This document shows, in pieces, positions 1 to 6,221 of a stretch of DNA of 11,907 nt (within the stretch, counting starts at the first letter, position 1; each line of letters opens with the position of its first letter). Source of the stretch: Betaproteobacteria bacterium (GTDB taxonomy: Bacteria; Pseudomonadota; Gammaproteobacteria; Burkholderiales; SG8-39). Under the pieces are notes generated by a model, which saw nothing but the letters and a program-made list of their open reading frames with translations, had not been told where the DNA came from and made no database searches. A program made the position numbers and the translations under genes. The stretch lies in contig VBDM01000063.1 in NCBI GenBank assembly GCA_005881355.1, positions 1-11,907 of the forward strand. Reading direction: 5' to 3'.

Positions 1-2
1 GA

Positions 3-617
3 GCCGAAGATCGCCGAGCCGGCGACGAAGGTGTCGGCCCCGGCGCGCGCGATCTCCGCGATGTTCCCGGTATTCACCCCGCCGTCCACTTCGAGCATGA
101 GAGCGCGTCCCGAATCGTCGATTTTCTTGCGCGCATCGCGCAATTTATCCAGAGCGTGAGGAATGAACCGTTGCCCGCCGAATCCGGGATTGACCGACAT
201 GATCAAAACGAGATCCAGCTTGTGCAGGACGTGGTTGAGGCACGACAGCGGCGTCGCGGGGTTCAATACCAGTCCCGCCTTGCATCCCGAGTCGTGAATG
301 AGTCCGACGGTGCGATCTACGTGCTCGCTCGCCTCCGGGTGGAAGCTGATGATGTTGGCCCCGGCGCGGGCGAAATCGGGAATGATGCGATCGACCGGCT
401 TGACCATGAGATGCACGTCGATCGTGCTATCGGTGAGCGGACGGATCGCCTCGCACACAAGCGGCCCCACGGTGAGGTTCGGGACGTAATGATTGTCCAT
501 CACGTCGAAATGAATCATGTCGGCGCCCGCCGCCAGAACCGCCGCTACTTCATCGCCGATCCGCGCAAAGTTTGCGGACAGGATGCTCGCGGCGATCCGG
601 AACGTGCGTGCGGCCAT
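3..617 (-). CDS. rpe: ribulose-phosphate 3-epimerase (partial, C-terminus off the left edge)
   Basis: Interconverts D-ribulose 5-phosphate and D-xylulose 5-phosphate in the cytoplasm (pentose phosphate pathway or Calvin cycle). 205 codons are visible; the family runs to about 220-230, so roughly 20 residues are missing. It reads as a full (beta/alpha)8 enzyme: N-terminal AASILSANFARIG, HFDVMDNHYVPN (His36, Asp38), DVHLMVKPVDR (His69), FHPEASEH, MSVNPGFGGQ, LEVDGGV (Asp178) and GSAIF near the end. His36, Asp38, His69 and Asp178 match the family's metal ligands and catalytic acid/base residues. The strand-1 motif is slightly atypical (AASILSANF, where APSILSADF is usual). The ATG at 617 gives the expected N-terminus. 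No Shine-Dalgarno is visible; a TAGAAT box lies 8 nt upstream. It is divergent from apaG with 91 bp between. Confidence 0.96.
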   Translation of the reverse strand, partial: MAARTFRIAASILSANFARIGDEVAAVLAAGADMIHFDVMDNHYVPNLTVGPLVCEAIRPLTDSTIDVHLMVKPVDRIIPDFARAGANIISFHPEASEHVDRTVGLIHDSGCKAGLVLNPATPLSCLNHVLHKLDLVLIMSVNPGFGGQRFIPHALDKLRDARKKIDDSGRALMLEVDGGVNTGNIAEIARAGADTFVAGSAIFG

Positions 618-625
618 CGCCGGAA

Positions 626-631
626 ATTCTA
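626..631 (-). promoter_or_regulatory. putative -10 box for rpe
   Basis: Read on the minus strand this is TAGAAT, a 5/6 match to the sigma-70 -10 consensus, in the 91-bp divergent rpe/apaG gap. Only 8 nt separate it from the rpe ATG, so transcription would begin at or next to the start codon. I see no good -35 at 16-18 bp spacing, so this is tentative. Confidence 0.3.
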
Positions 632-673
632 CTTGGATTCGAGCCGGCCCGCATGAAACGGCGGTCCTCGCCC

Positions 674-702
674 TTGTCAGTGCGCGCGATTTCGTGTGGA
701 AT
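674..702 (+). promoter_or_regulatory. putative sigma-70 promoter of apaG
   Basis: TTGTCA (674-679), a 17-bp spacer and TGGAAT (697-702) match the -35 and -10 consensus at 5/6 and 4/6. The apaG ATG is only 6 nt beyond the -10 box, so the predicted transcript would have no leader or nearly none. The call rests on consensus matching only. Confidence 0.4.
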
Positions 703-708
703 GGCCGC

Positions 709-1092
709 ATGGCGACGGACAAAAAGTACGAGGTCATCGTCTCCTCGCAGACTCAATACGTCGCGGAGCAGTCCGACGAACAAAACGGCCGCTACGTATT
801 CGCCTACACCATGACCATCCGCAATACGGGGAACATCCCCGCGCAGCTGATCTCGCGCCACTGGGTCATCACCGACGGCCGCAACCAGGTGCAGGAGGTG
901 CGAGGACTGGGCGTCGTAGGCGCTCAACCGCTGCTCAAGCCCGGGGAGAGCTTCGAATACACGAGCGGCACTGCGATCGCGACGCCGGTCGGAACCATGC
1001 GAGGCAGCTACCAGATGGTCGCGGAGGACGGTACTCAATTCAACGCGCCGATCCCCGAGTTCACGCTCTCGGTGCCGCGCGTCTTGCACTAG
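709..1092 (+). CDS. apaG: ApaG family protein
   Basis: A 127-residue single-domain protein, the usual length for ApaG. It carries the family's landmarks: an N-terminal beta-strand segment (YEVIVSSQTQYVAEQS), FAYTMTIRNTG, LISRHWVITDG, the glycine motif GLGVVG (66-71), PLLKPGESFEYTSG, TPVGTMRGSYQM and PIPEFTLSVP near the end. ApaG folds as a fibronectin-III-like beta sandwich. The name comes from its linkage to apaH in enterics; a role in cobalt/magnesium resistance has been proposed, but its biochemical activity is not settled. I chose the ATG at 709 because it gives the family's usual N-terminus, whereas an upstream extension of the frame would run into rpe. Its stop (TAG 1090-1092) interlocks with the stop of the convergent small membrane-protein gene. 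Confidence 0.93.
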   Translation: MATDKKYEVIVSSQTQYVAEQSDEQNGRYVFAYTMTIRNTGNIPAQLISRHWVITDGRNQVQEVRGLGVVGAQPLLKPGESFEYTSGTAIATPVGTMRGSYQMVAEDGTQFNAPIPEFTLSVPRVLH

Positions 1093-1241
1093 TGGCGTCC
1101 GGGCGCCTCGTCTTGACCGGGTCGTTCCAGGGCGCGCTCGCCGCTTTTCGGCTTCCGCGGCAGCGTCCACCACACGATAAACGCAAGTATCGCGAGCGCC
1201 ACTCCCGCTTCGAGCAGGAAAATCCACAATCCGGAGCTCAC
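1089..1241 (-). CDS. small single-pass membrane protein, unknown function (50 aa)
   Basis: From GTG at 1241, this encodes 50 residues: a short N-terminus, one strongly hydrophobic helix (about residues 5-26, LWIFLLEAGVALAILAFIVWW), then a basic/polar tail with PRKPKSGER. The positive charges after the helix suggest an N-out/C-in orientation. An alternative ATG at 1280 would add 13 residues but would reach into the start of mltA on the other strand, so I prefer GTG. The stop overlaps that of apaG within the palindrome ACTAGT (1088-1093). The start region is divergent from mltA. I do not recognise a named family. The clean helix followed by a basic tail, and the fact that the gene fills an otherwise empty 176-bp gap, argue for a real gene. 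Confidence 0.6.
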   Translation of the reverse strand: MSSGLWIFLLEAGVALAILAFIVWWTLPRKPKSGERALERPGQDEAPGRH

Positions 1242-1252
1242 GTCGCTATACT
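1223..1252 (+). promoter_or_regulatory. putative promoter of mltA
   Basis: TCCACA (1223-1228), an 18-bp spacer and TATACT (1247-1252; 5/6 match to the -10 consensus) lie 16 nt before the mltA ATG. The site sits over the start of the divergent small membrane-protein gene, so the two genes probably share control DNA. The -35 match is weak (4/6). Confidence 0.4.
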
Positions 1253-1268
1253 TTCTGGAAAATAACGG

Positions 1269-2501
1269 ATGATAGAGCATCTGCGCCGGCTGGCTTTTCT
1301 TGCGACGGGGATAATCGCGGGCTGCGCGCTCCAGCCGTCGCCGGAGGGCTCGGTGGCAGGCGGATGCGCCCCCGGCGCGTGCCCGGCCTGCCCGGTCTGT
1401 CCCGCTCTGCCCGCCGCTCTCCCGCGCGTCAATGCGCTTGAGCCGGTCGATTTCAGCGCGTTGACCGGTTGGAAGGACGGCGAGCATGCGGCCGCTTGGA
1501 CTGCGCTGCTCACATCCTGCCGGGCGTTGCGCTGGCGTGAGGCCTGGCGCGGCGTTTGTGCGCGAGCGATGGAGCTGCGCGCGCCCAGCGACGAGCAAGC
1601 GCGACGCTTCCTCGAAGACCATTTCGTTCCCTGGCGTCTGGCCAACCCCGACGGCGCGCTCGAGGGGGTGATCACGGGCTACTACGAACCGCTTCTGCGC
1701 GGCAGCCGTACCCGGGCGGCACCGTACCTCTACCCGCTCTATGGTCCGCCGGAGGACCTGCTCACCATCGATCTCGCCACGGTCAGCCCGGAGCTGCGAG
1801 GCTTGCGCTTGCGGGGGCGCGTGGAGGGAAAGCGCGTCGTGCCGTATTACTCGCGCGCGGAAATCGCACGAGGCGCGGCACCCGTCACGGGAAAGGAAAT
1901 CCTCTGGGTCGACGATCCCATCGAAGCGTTCTTCCTCCAGGTCCAGGGCTCCGGCCGCGTACAGCTCGAGGGAGGCGAGACGCTGCGCCTCGGCTACGCC
2001 GACCAGAACGGCCACCCTTTTCAATCGATCGGCCGCTACCTCGTCGAGCGCGGAGAGCTCAAGCTCGAGGAAGCCTCGATGCAGTCGATCAAGTCCTGGG
2101 CGGCGGCGAATCCGCAGCGCCTGGAGGAACTTCTCAACCAGAATCCGAGCTTCGTTTTTTTCCGCGAACTGCCCCTCGCCGACCCGGCGGGCGGCCCCGT
2201 CGGCGCACTCGGCGTGCCGCTCACCGCGGGCCGCTCGATCGCCGTCGATCCGAGATACATCCCGCTCGGCACCCCAGTGTTCCTCTCGACGACCTTTCCC
2301 GCCAGCGCGACCCCGCTGACCCGCCTGGTCGTCGCCCAGGACACGGGCGGGGCGATCCGCAGCCCGGTGCGCGCTGATCTTTTCTGGGGATCCGGCGCCG
2401 AGGCCGGCGCCCAGGCCGGTCGCATGCGGCAACCGGGAAGAATGTGGGCCCTGCTCCCGAAGGACCTTAAACCGAGCTCGGCCGGCGCGGTCGCGCCCTG
2501 A
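1269..2501 (+). CDS. mltA: membrane-bound lytic murein transglycosylase A (outer-membrane lipoprotein)
   Basis: Cleaves the MurNAc-GlcNAc bond of peptidoglycan, forming 1,6-anhydroMurNAc ends, at the periplasmic face of the outer membrane. 410 residues. The N-terminus is a lipoprotein signal with lipobox IAGC (lipidated Cys19). A Pro/Cys-rich linker follows (Cys33, 38, 41, 44). The MltA domain shows GYYEP (137-141), VPYYSR, LQVQGSGR (223-230) and YADQNGHPFQSIG (243-255). A C-terminal 3D domain shows AVDPRYIPLG (325-334), QDTGGAI (357-363) and ADLFWGSG (369-376); its conserved aspartates include the catalytic one. The ATG at 1269 is chosen because it gives a proper signal peptide; only a weak GGA lies upstream. 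It is convergent with dsbC. The cysteine cluster in the linker is unusual. Confidence 0.95.
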   Translation: MIEHLRRLAFLATGIIAGCALQPSPEGSVAGGCAPGACPACPVCPALPAALPRVNALEPVDFSALTGWKDGEHAAAWTALLTSCRALRWREAWRGVCARAMELRAPSDEQARRFLEDHFVPWRLANPDGALEGVITGYYEPLLRGSRTRAAPYLYPLYGPPEDLLTIDLATVSPELRGLRLRGRVEGKRVVPYYSRAEIARGAAPVTGKEILWVDDPIEAFFLQVQGSGRVQLEGGETLRLGYADQNGHPFQSIGRYLVERGELKLEEASMQSIKSWAAANPQRLEELLNQNPSFVFFRELPLADPAGGPVGALGVPLTAGRSIAVDPRYIPLGTPVFLSTTFPASATPLTRLVVAQDTGGAIRSPVRADLFWGSGAEAGAQAGRMRQPGRMWALLPKDLKPSSAGAVAP

Positions 2502-2514
2502 GAGAATCCGACCT

Positions 2515-2531
2515 CCCCGCCGTCCGCGGGG
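2515..2531. terminator. possible hairpin terminator between convergent mltA and dsbC
   Basis: A perfect 6-bp stem CCCCGC/GCGGGG (2515-2520 with 2526-2531) and a 5-nt loop fill most of the 33-bp gap between two convergent stop codons. On the plus strand it is followed only by CAATTACCTTTTG, a poor T tract, and on the minus strand by no T tract. It may act as a weak two-way terminator. Confidence 0.4.
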
Positions 2532-2534
2532 CAA

Positions 2535-3236
2535 TTACCTTTTGATCTCGCCCATCAGCTTTACGAGCTCGTCGGGCCGGGCGCCGAGAATGCGCTGTCC
2601 ACCCGCCGTGAAGCTCGTGGGCGTCGCCTTCACGCCGATCCTTCGACCGAGAGCAAGCCATTTGTCGACCGGCGCCTCGCAGACGGCGGCGAGCGCCGGA
2701 TCCCTGCCGTTCAGCATGAAATCGTAGTAGGCCTTGGCGCGGTCCGGCGCGCACCAGATCGCGCGCGACTTGTCCGCCGACTCGGGCCGCAGAATGGGGA
2801 AGAGAAACGTATAGATCGTGATGTCGTCCTCGCGCAGCAACGCCCGGTCGAGGCTCTTGCAATAGGGACAGAACGGATCGGCGAAAATCGCCACCACGCG
2901 CTTGCCGCTGCCTCGCACCTGCTTGATCGCGAGCTCGAGCGGGAGGTCCTCGAACTTTATCGCGGAGAGCTTTTGCTGGCGCTCCTCGGTGAAATTCCTC
3001 TGGGAGTGCGCGTCCATGATTTCGCCCTTGAAGACGTAGCTGACCTTCTCGTCGGTATAGAAGATCGTCTCCCCGACCACGATTTCGTACAGGCCGGCGT
3101 AAGGCGTCTTGGTCACGCTGTCAACCTTGATGCCGGCGAAGCGGGCCTCGACGCCGCGCTTGACCGAGGCTTCGTCGGCGAGCGCCGTCACCGAGAAAAT
3201 CGCTGCGAGAAACAGAATCGGCAGCCGCAAACTCAT
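2535..3236 (-). CDS. dsbC: periplasmic thiol:disulfide isomerase DsbC
   Basis: Rearranges wrong disulfides in periplasmic proteins. 233 residues, close to the family's usual 235. A signal peptide (1-20, cleavage likely after ALA) precedes the DsbC N-terminal dimerisation domain (about 21-80, VKRGVEARFAGIKVDSV and YTDEKVSYVFKGEI). A thioredoxin-fold domain follows with active site FADPFCPYCKSLD (Cys123, Cys126), the structural cysteine pair Cys162/Cys186 and the cis-proline loop ATPT (Pro206). The redox motif is CPYC rather than the CGYC of E. coli. The start is firm: ATG at 3236 overlaps the stop of the upstream hydroxylase as ATGA, with AAGGAAA a few nt before it. It is co-transcribed with that hydroxylase and converges on mltA. 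Confidence 0.95.
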   Translation of the reverse strand: MSLRLPILFLAAIFSVTALADEASVKRGVEARFAGIKVDSVTKTPYAGLYEIVVGETIFYTDEKVSYVFKGEIMDAHSQRNFTEERQQKLSAIKFEDLPLELAIKQVRGSGKRVVAIFADPFCPYCKSLDRALLREDDITIYTFLFPILRPESADKSRAIWCAPDRAKAYYDFMLNGRDPALAAVCEAPVDKWLALGRRIGVKATPTSFTAGGQRILGARPDELVKLMGEIKR

Positions 3237-4417
3237 GATGTTTCCTTGTGGTGAAGGCCCTCGCCCACCGCGACGGCGCGGCGGGCAAGCAAGGTCTTTA
3301 TGACCGGGTTGGAGTTCACCAGGTTCAATCCGGAATTGCGGATTCGCGCGGCAATTCGGTAGTTTGCCTCAAACATCCGGAACAGAGCGTCGGTAACCCA
3401 GCGCAAAGCGAGTATATCCTCCGCGCGGGCGCGCACAAAGCGCCGCAGCAACAGGCGGTCCCCGGGGTCGGGCGCCCCGCGAAGCAGGTCGGCGAGCGCG
3501 TGCGCGTCGCCCAGCCCGAGGTTCGCTCCCTGGCCGGCGAGCGGATGCACGACGTGCGCTGCATCCCCGATGAGCGCGATCCGCTTCTGCCCGATGCGAC
3601 TGGCAAGCATGCGGTTCAAGGGAAAAGCCGCGGGCGCGGTGAGCGATTCCAGCGCACCCAATGCTTCGCCACCCGCCCCGGCCACGCGCCGGCAAAGCGC
3701 AACAGGCTCCAGTGCGAGGAGTTCGCGACCGCGCGCCTCCGGAGTGGACCAGACGATCGAGATACGCCGGTCAGGCAGCGGCAGATAGGCAAGCACTCCG
3801 TCCCGGCGGAACCACTGATAAGCGATATTGCGATGCGCACGCGCGCAGGCAAAGTTGGCGACGATGCCGAGCTGGGCGTAGCTTTCGCTCCGAGCGCCGA
3901 TGCCTGCGGCACGGCGCAACCACGAGTCGGCTCCGTCCGCGCCGACGGCGAGTTTCGCCGCTACCGCGCTTCCGTCTTCGAGGCCGATCTCGACCCGGTC
4001 CTCGGCGATACCCAGTTTCGACGGCACCGCCGGGCACAGCAGCGCGAGATTGCGCTGGCGCTCCAGACCCTGCCACAAGGCATGATGCAGCCTGCCGGAT
4101 TCGACGGTTGCCGCGAGTTTCGGCACTCCGGACTCGTAGGCTGAAAAATCGAGCCGTGAGCCGCCGTCGTCGCCGAACACTCGCATATCGTAGATCGGCG
4201 TGACTCGCGCAGCGTCGATTCGTGGCCAAGCGCCGATGGCGTCGAGGTACGCGATGCTCGCCGGAGTGAGCGTGTAGACGCGTGAATCCCACTCCGGACC
4301 CGGCGCGGCCGGCGCCTTGCGCTCGATGAGCGCGAGCCTGAGGCCGCACTCGGCAAGCCCCGCCGCGAGGCTTGCCCCGGCAAGCCCTCCTCCGACGATG
4401 ACGACGTCGAAATCCAC
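3233..4417 (-). CDS. FAD-dependent UbiH/UbiF/VisC/COQ6-family ubiquinone-biosynthesis hydroxylase
   Basis: A class-A flavoprotein monooxygenase that would hydroxylate the aromatic ring of a ubiquinone precursor using O2 and NAD(P)H. From GTG 4417 it has 394 residues, the normal length. Motifs: Rossmann dinucleotide fold DVVIVGGGLAGAS (residues 4-16), the DG motif VGADGADSWLR (158-168), and the second FAD motif LIGDAAHVVHPLAGQGANLG (282-301), which is the UbiH/COQ6 family signature. The start was picked because MDFDVVIVGGG is the expected family N-terminus; the frame stays open upstream only to a TTG at 4468. A TACAAT box lies 6 nt before the GTG. Which ring position it modifies (UbiH, UbiF, UbiI or UbiM type) cannot be told by eye. 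It is translationally coupled to dsbC. Confidence 0.9.
   Translation of the reverse strand: MDFDVVIVGGGLAGASLAAGLAECGLRLALIERKAPAAPGPEWDSRVYTLTPASIAYLDAIGAWPRIDAARVTPIYDMRVFGDDGGSRLDFSAYESGVPKLAATVESGRLHHALWQGLERQRNLALLCPAVPSKLGIAEDRVEIGLEDGSAVAAKLAVGADGADSWLRRAAGIGARSESYAQLGIVANFACARAHRNIAYQWFRRDGVLAYLPLPDRRISIVWSTPEARGRELLALEPVALCRRVAGAGGEALGALESLTAPAAFPLNRMLASRIGQKRIALIGDAAHVVHPLAGQGANLGLGDAHALADLLRGAPDPGDRLLLRRFVRARAEDILALRWVTDALFRMFEANYRIAARIRNSGLNLVNSNPVIKTLLARRAVAVGEGLHHKETS
3241..3247 (-). promoter_or_regulatory. Shine-Dalgarno of dsbC
   Basis: The minus strand reads AAGGAAA, 4 nt before the dsbC ATG and inside the last codons of the hydroxylase gene. It is the clearest ribosome-binding site in the window and supports the overlapping ATGA start. 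Confidence 0.7.
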
Positions 4418-4423
4418 TTCCGG

Positions 4424-4429
4424 ATTGTA
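4424..4429 (-). promoter_or_regulatory. putative -10 box for the hydroxylase-dsbC operon
   Basis: The minus strand reads TACAAT, a 5/6 match to the -10 consensus, 6 nt before the preferred GTG start. No convincing -35 is present. If real, it would give a leaderless or nearly leaderless transcript. It is divergent from the tRNA-Met promoter. Confidence 0.35.
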
Positions 4430-4474
4430 CCCGTGAAGTGATGCGTCCCTGACGACCCTTGACCGCAAAAAGGA

Positions 4475-4480
4475 TATAAT
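4475..4480 (+). promoter_or_regulatory. -10 box of the tRNA-Met/miaB transcription unit
   Basis: A perfect TATAAT lies 14 nt before the tRNA 5' end, followed by a T-rich stretch. TTGACC at 4459-4464 is a good -35 hexamer but only 10 bp away, too close to pair with it. At 17-bp spacing the sequence is ACGACC (4452-4457). The -10 is convincing; the -35 is uncertain. Confidence 0.6.
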
Positions 4481-4494
4481 TTTTCGTTTTCCGT

Positions 4495-4571
<77 letters not shown>

Positions 4572-4593
4572 TTTCTCTCCTTGCCGAGCGACC

Positions 4594-4926
4594 ATGGCCC
4601 CACGCTGCGCCGCCTGCCTTGCGCTCCTGCCGGCCCTCTTGTGGACGGCAGCGGCCGTTGCCCAGACACGCTCTGCGCCTATTCCCGAGGGCTCCACTCG
4701 CGGCTACATCCGGCATGTCATGCAGACGGCCGTAACAGTGGACGGCAAACCGATGCAGCTCGCCGCCGGCGCGACCATCCGCGACCAGCGCAATCTCATC
4801 ATCGTGCCGGTGAGCATTCCGCGCGAGGGGGCCTGGGCCAATTACATCCTGGATCGCAGCGGGCAGATTTTTCGCGTCTGGCTGCTCACGCCCGAGGAGC
4901 TCGCGCGGCCGGGCGGCGGCGGATGA
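4594..4926 (+). CDS. exported protein of unknown function upstream of miaB
   Basis: A 110-residue protein with a clear signal peptide (1-23, hydrophobic core about 6-22, cleavage likely at AVA/Q). The mature part is about 87 residues, ending in a Gly-rich tail, with the segments IRDQRNLIIVPVSIPREG (about 62-79), ANYILDRSGQIFRVWLLTPEE (about 82-102). I do not recognise a characterised domain. The pattern looks like a small periplasmic beta-rich protein, which is inference. The ATG at 4594 is 22 nt after the tRNA CCA end, with only a weak GAG upstream. The stop is one base before the miaB ATG, so it is probably read from the tRNA transcript and coupled to miaB. There is no catalytic motif and no cysteine in the mature part. 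Confidence 0.8.
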   Translation: MAPRCAACLALLPALLWTAAAVAQTRSAPIPEGSTRGYIRHVMQTAVTVDGKPMQLAAGATIRDQRNLIIVPVSIPREGAWANYILDRSGQIFRVWLLTPEELARPGGGG

Positions 4927-4927
4927 C

Positions 4928-6217
4928 ATGACGAAGAAGCTCTTCATTCGCACCTTCGGCTGCCAGATGAACGAGTACGACTCGGACAAGATGGCCGAGC
5001 TTCTGCGCGCGGAGAAAGGCTTCGAGATCACCGACCAGCCCGAAGAAGCCGACCTGATCCTCTTCAACACCTGCTCGGTGCGCGAAAAGGCGCAGGAAAA
5101 GGTGTTCCACGATCTGGGGCGCGTGAAGCACCTGAAGCAGGGCGGGCGCGACCTCCTCATCGGCGTGGGCGGCTGCGTCGCGAGCCAAGAGGGTGCGGCG
5201 ATCGTCGCGCGCGCGCCCTACGTCGATCTCGTGTTCGGCCCGCAGACCCTGCACCGGCTGCCGGAGCTGATCGACGCGCGGCGCAGCTCAGGCCGCCCTC
5301 AGGTGGACGTCTCCTTCCCCGAAATCGAGAAGTTCGACAGGCTTCCGCCGGCGCGCGTCGAAGGACCGAGCGCCTTTGTTTCGATCATGGAGGGCTGCAG
5401 CAAGTATTGCAGCTTTTGCGTAGTCCCGTACACGCGCGGCGAGGAAGTATCCCGCCCGTTCGAGGACGTGCTCACCGAGATCGCCGACCTCGCCGACCAG
5501 GGCGTGAAGGAGGTGACCCTGCTCGGCCAGAACGTCAACGCCTATCGCGGCTGGATGGCGGACGGCACGATCGCAGATTTCGCGCTGCTGCTCGAGTACG
5601 TCGCCGAGGTCCCGGGCATCGGGCGCATCCGCTACACCACCTCGCATCCCAAGGAATTCACTCAACGTCTCATCGACGCCCATGCCGGGATCGACAAGCT
5701 CGCCTCGCACGTGCATCTCCCGGTGCAGTCGGGCTCCGACCGCGTGCTCGCGGCGATGAAGCGGGGCTACACGGCGCCCGGGATCAGCATCTCCTCGGAC
5801 TTCATCGTCGGCTTCCCCGGAGAAACCGAGCAGGACTTCGAGGCGACCCTGAAACTCGTCGACGAAGTCGGCTTCGACGGCTCGTTTTCGTTTGTATACA
5901 GCCGGCGCCCGGGCACCCCCGCGGCGGAACTTCCCGACGATACGCCGCAGCAACTGAAGCTCGCGCGGCTCGCACGGCTGCAGGAGAGAATCGATGCGCA
6001 GGCAAGGCAGGTCGCAGAGCACATGGTCGGCACGCGCCAGCGCATTCTCGTCGAGGGCCTCTCCCGCAGGGACGCGGGAGAACTGTCGGGCCGCACCGGA
6101 AACAACCGCGTCGTCAACTTTTGCGGTTCCCGGGAACTCGTAGGGCAGTTCGTCGAGGCGACCGTCACCGCGGCGCTGGCCCACTCGCTTCGCGGCGAGG
6201 TCCGCGCCGCGGCCTAG
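4928..6217 (+). CDS. miaB: tRNA-2-methylthio-N6-dimethylallyladenosine synthase MiaB (with an internal gap of about 14 residues)
   Basis: A radical-SAM methylthiotransferase that converts i6A37 to ms2i6A37 in tRNAs reading UNN codons. N-terminal UPF0004 domain with the auxiliary 4Fe-4S cysteines Cys12 (TFGCQMNEYDS), Cys49 (NTCSVREKA) and Cys83 (GGCVASQEG). Radical-SAM cluster GCSKYCSFC (Cys157, 161, 164). LLGQNVNAY, HLPVQSGSDR and SSDFIVGFPGET follow. The C-terminal TRAM domain is about 369-427 (ILVEG, LSGRTGNNRVVNF). All six cluster cysteines are present. At 429 residues it is shorter than E. coli MiaB (474). Part of the shortfall is at residues 283/284, where YTA is followed directly by PGISISSD; relatives carry a helix of about 14 residues (LEYK...LRAAR) there. 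It starts one base after the preceding gene and is followed 4 nt later by ybeZ. Confidence 0.95.
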   Translation: MTKKLFIRTFGCQMNEYDSDKMAELLRAEKGFEITDQPEEADLILFNTCSVREKAQEKVFHDLGRVKHLKQGGRDLLIGVGGCVASQEGAAIVARAPYVDLVFGPQTLHRLPELIDARRSSGRPQVDVSFPEIEKFDRLPPARVEGPSAFVSIMEGCSKYCSFCVVPYTRGEEVSRPFEDVLTEIADLADQGVKEVTLLGQNVNAYRGWMADGTIADFALLLEYVAEVPGIGRIRYTTSHPKEFTQRLIDAHAGIDKLASHVHLPVQSGSDRVLAAMKRGYTAPGISISSDFIVGFPGETEQDFEATLKLVDEVGFDGSFSFVYSRRPGTPAAELPDDTPQQLKLARLARLQERIDAQARQVAEHMVGTRQRILVEGLSRRDAGELSGRTGNNRVVNFCGSRELVGQFVEATVTAALAHSLRGEVRAAA

Positions 6218-6221
6218 GCTC

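Noticed and set aside
156..656. Plus-strand frame opposite rpe
   Set aside because: The reverse strand reads as an unmistakable ribulose-phosphate epimerase; this frame has no recognisable features.
1242..2534. Long minus-strand open frame antisense to mltA (481 codons in total)
   Set aside because: It is a shadow of mltA in GC-rich DNA with Arg/Ala-rich low-complexity translation. Only its last 50 codons (1089-1241) look like a real protein.
4459..4480. TTGACC plus TATAAT read as a complete promoter for tRNA-Met
   Set aside because: The spacer is only 10 bp, far below the 16-18 bp that sigma-70 needs. Only the -10 element was kept.
6061..6080. Inverted repeat CTCCCGC/GCGGGAG with 6-nt loop
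   Set aside because: It lies inside the conserved TRAM domain of miaB and has no following T tract, so I do not call a terminator. Such stems are common in GC-rich coding DNA.
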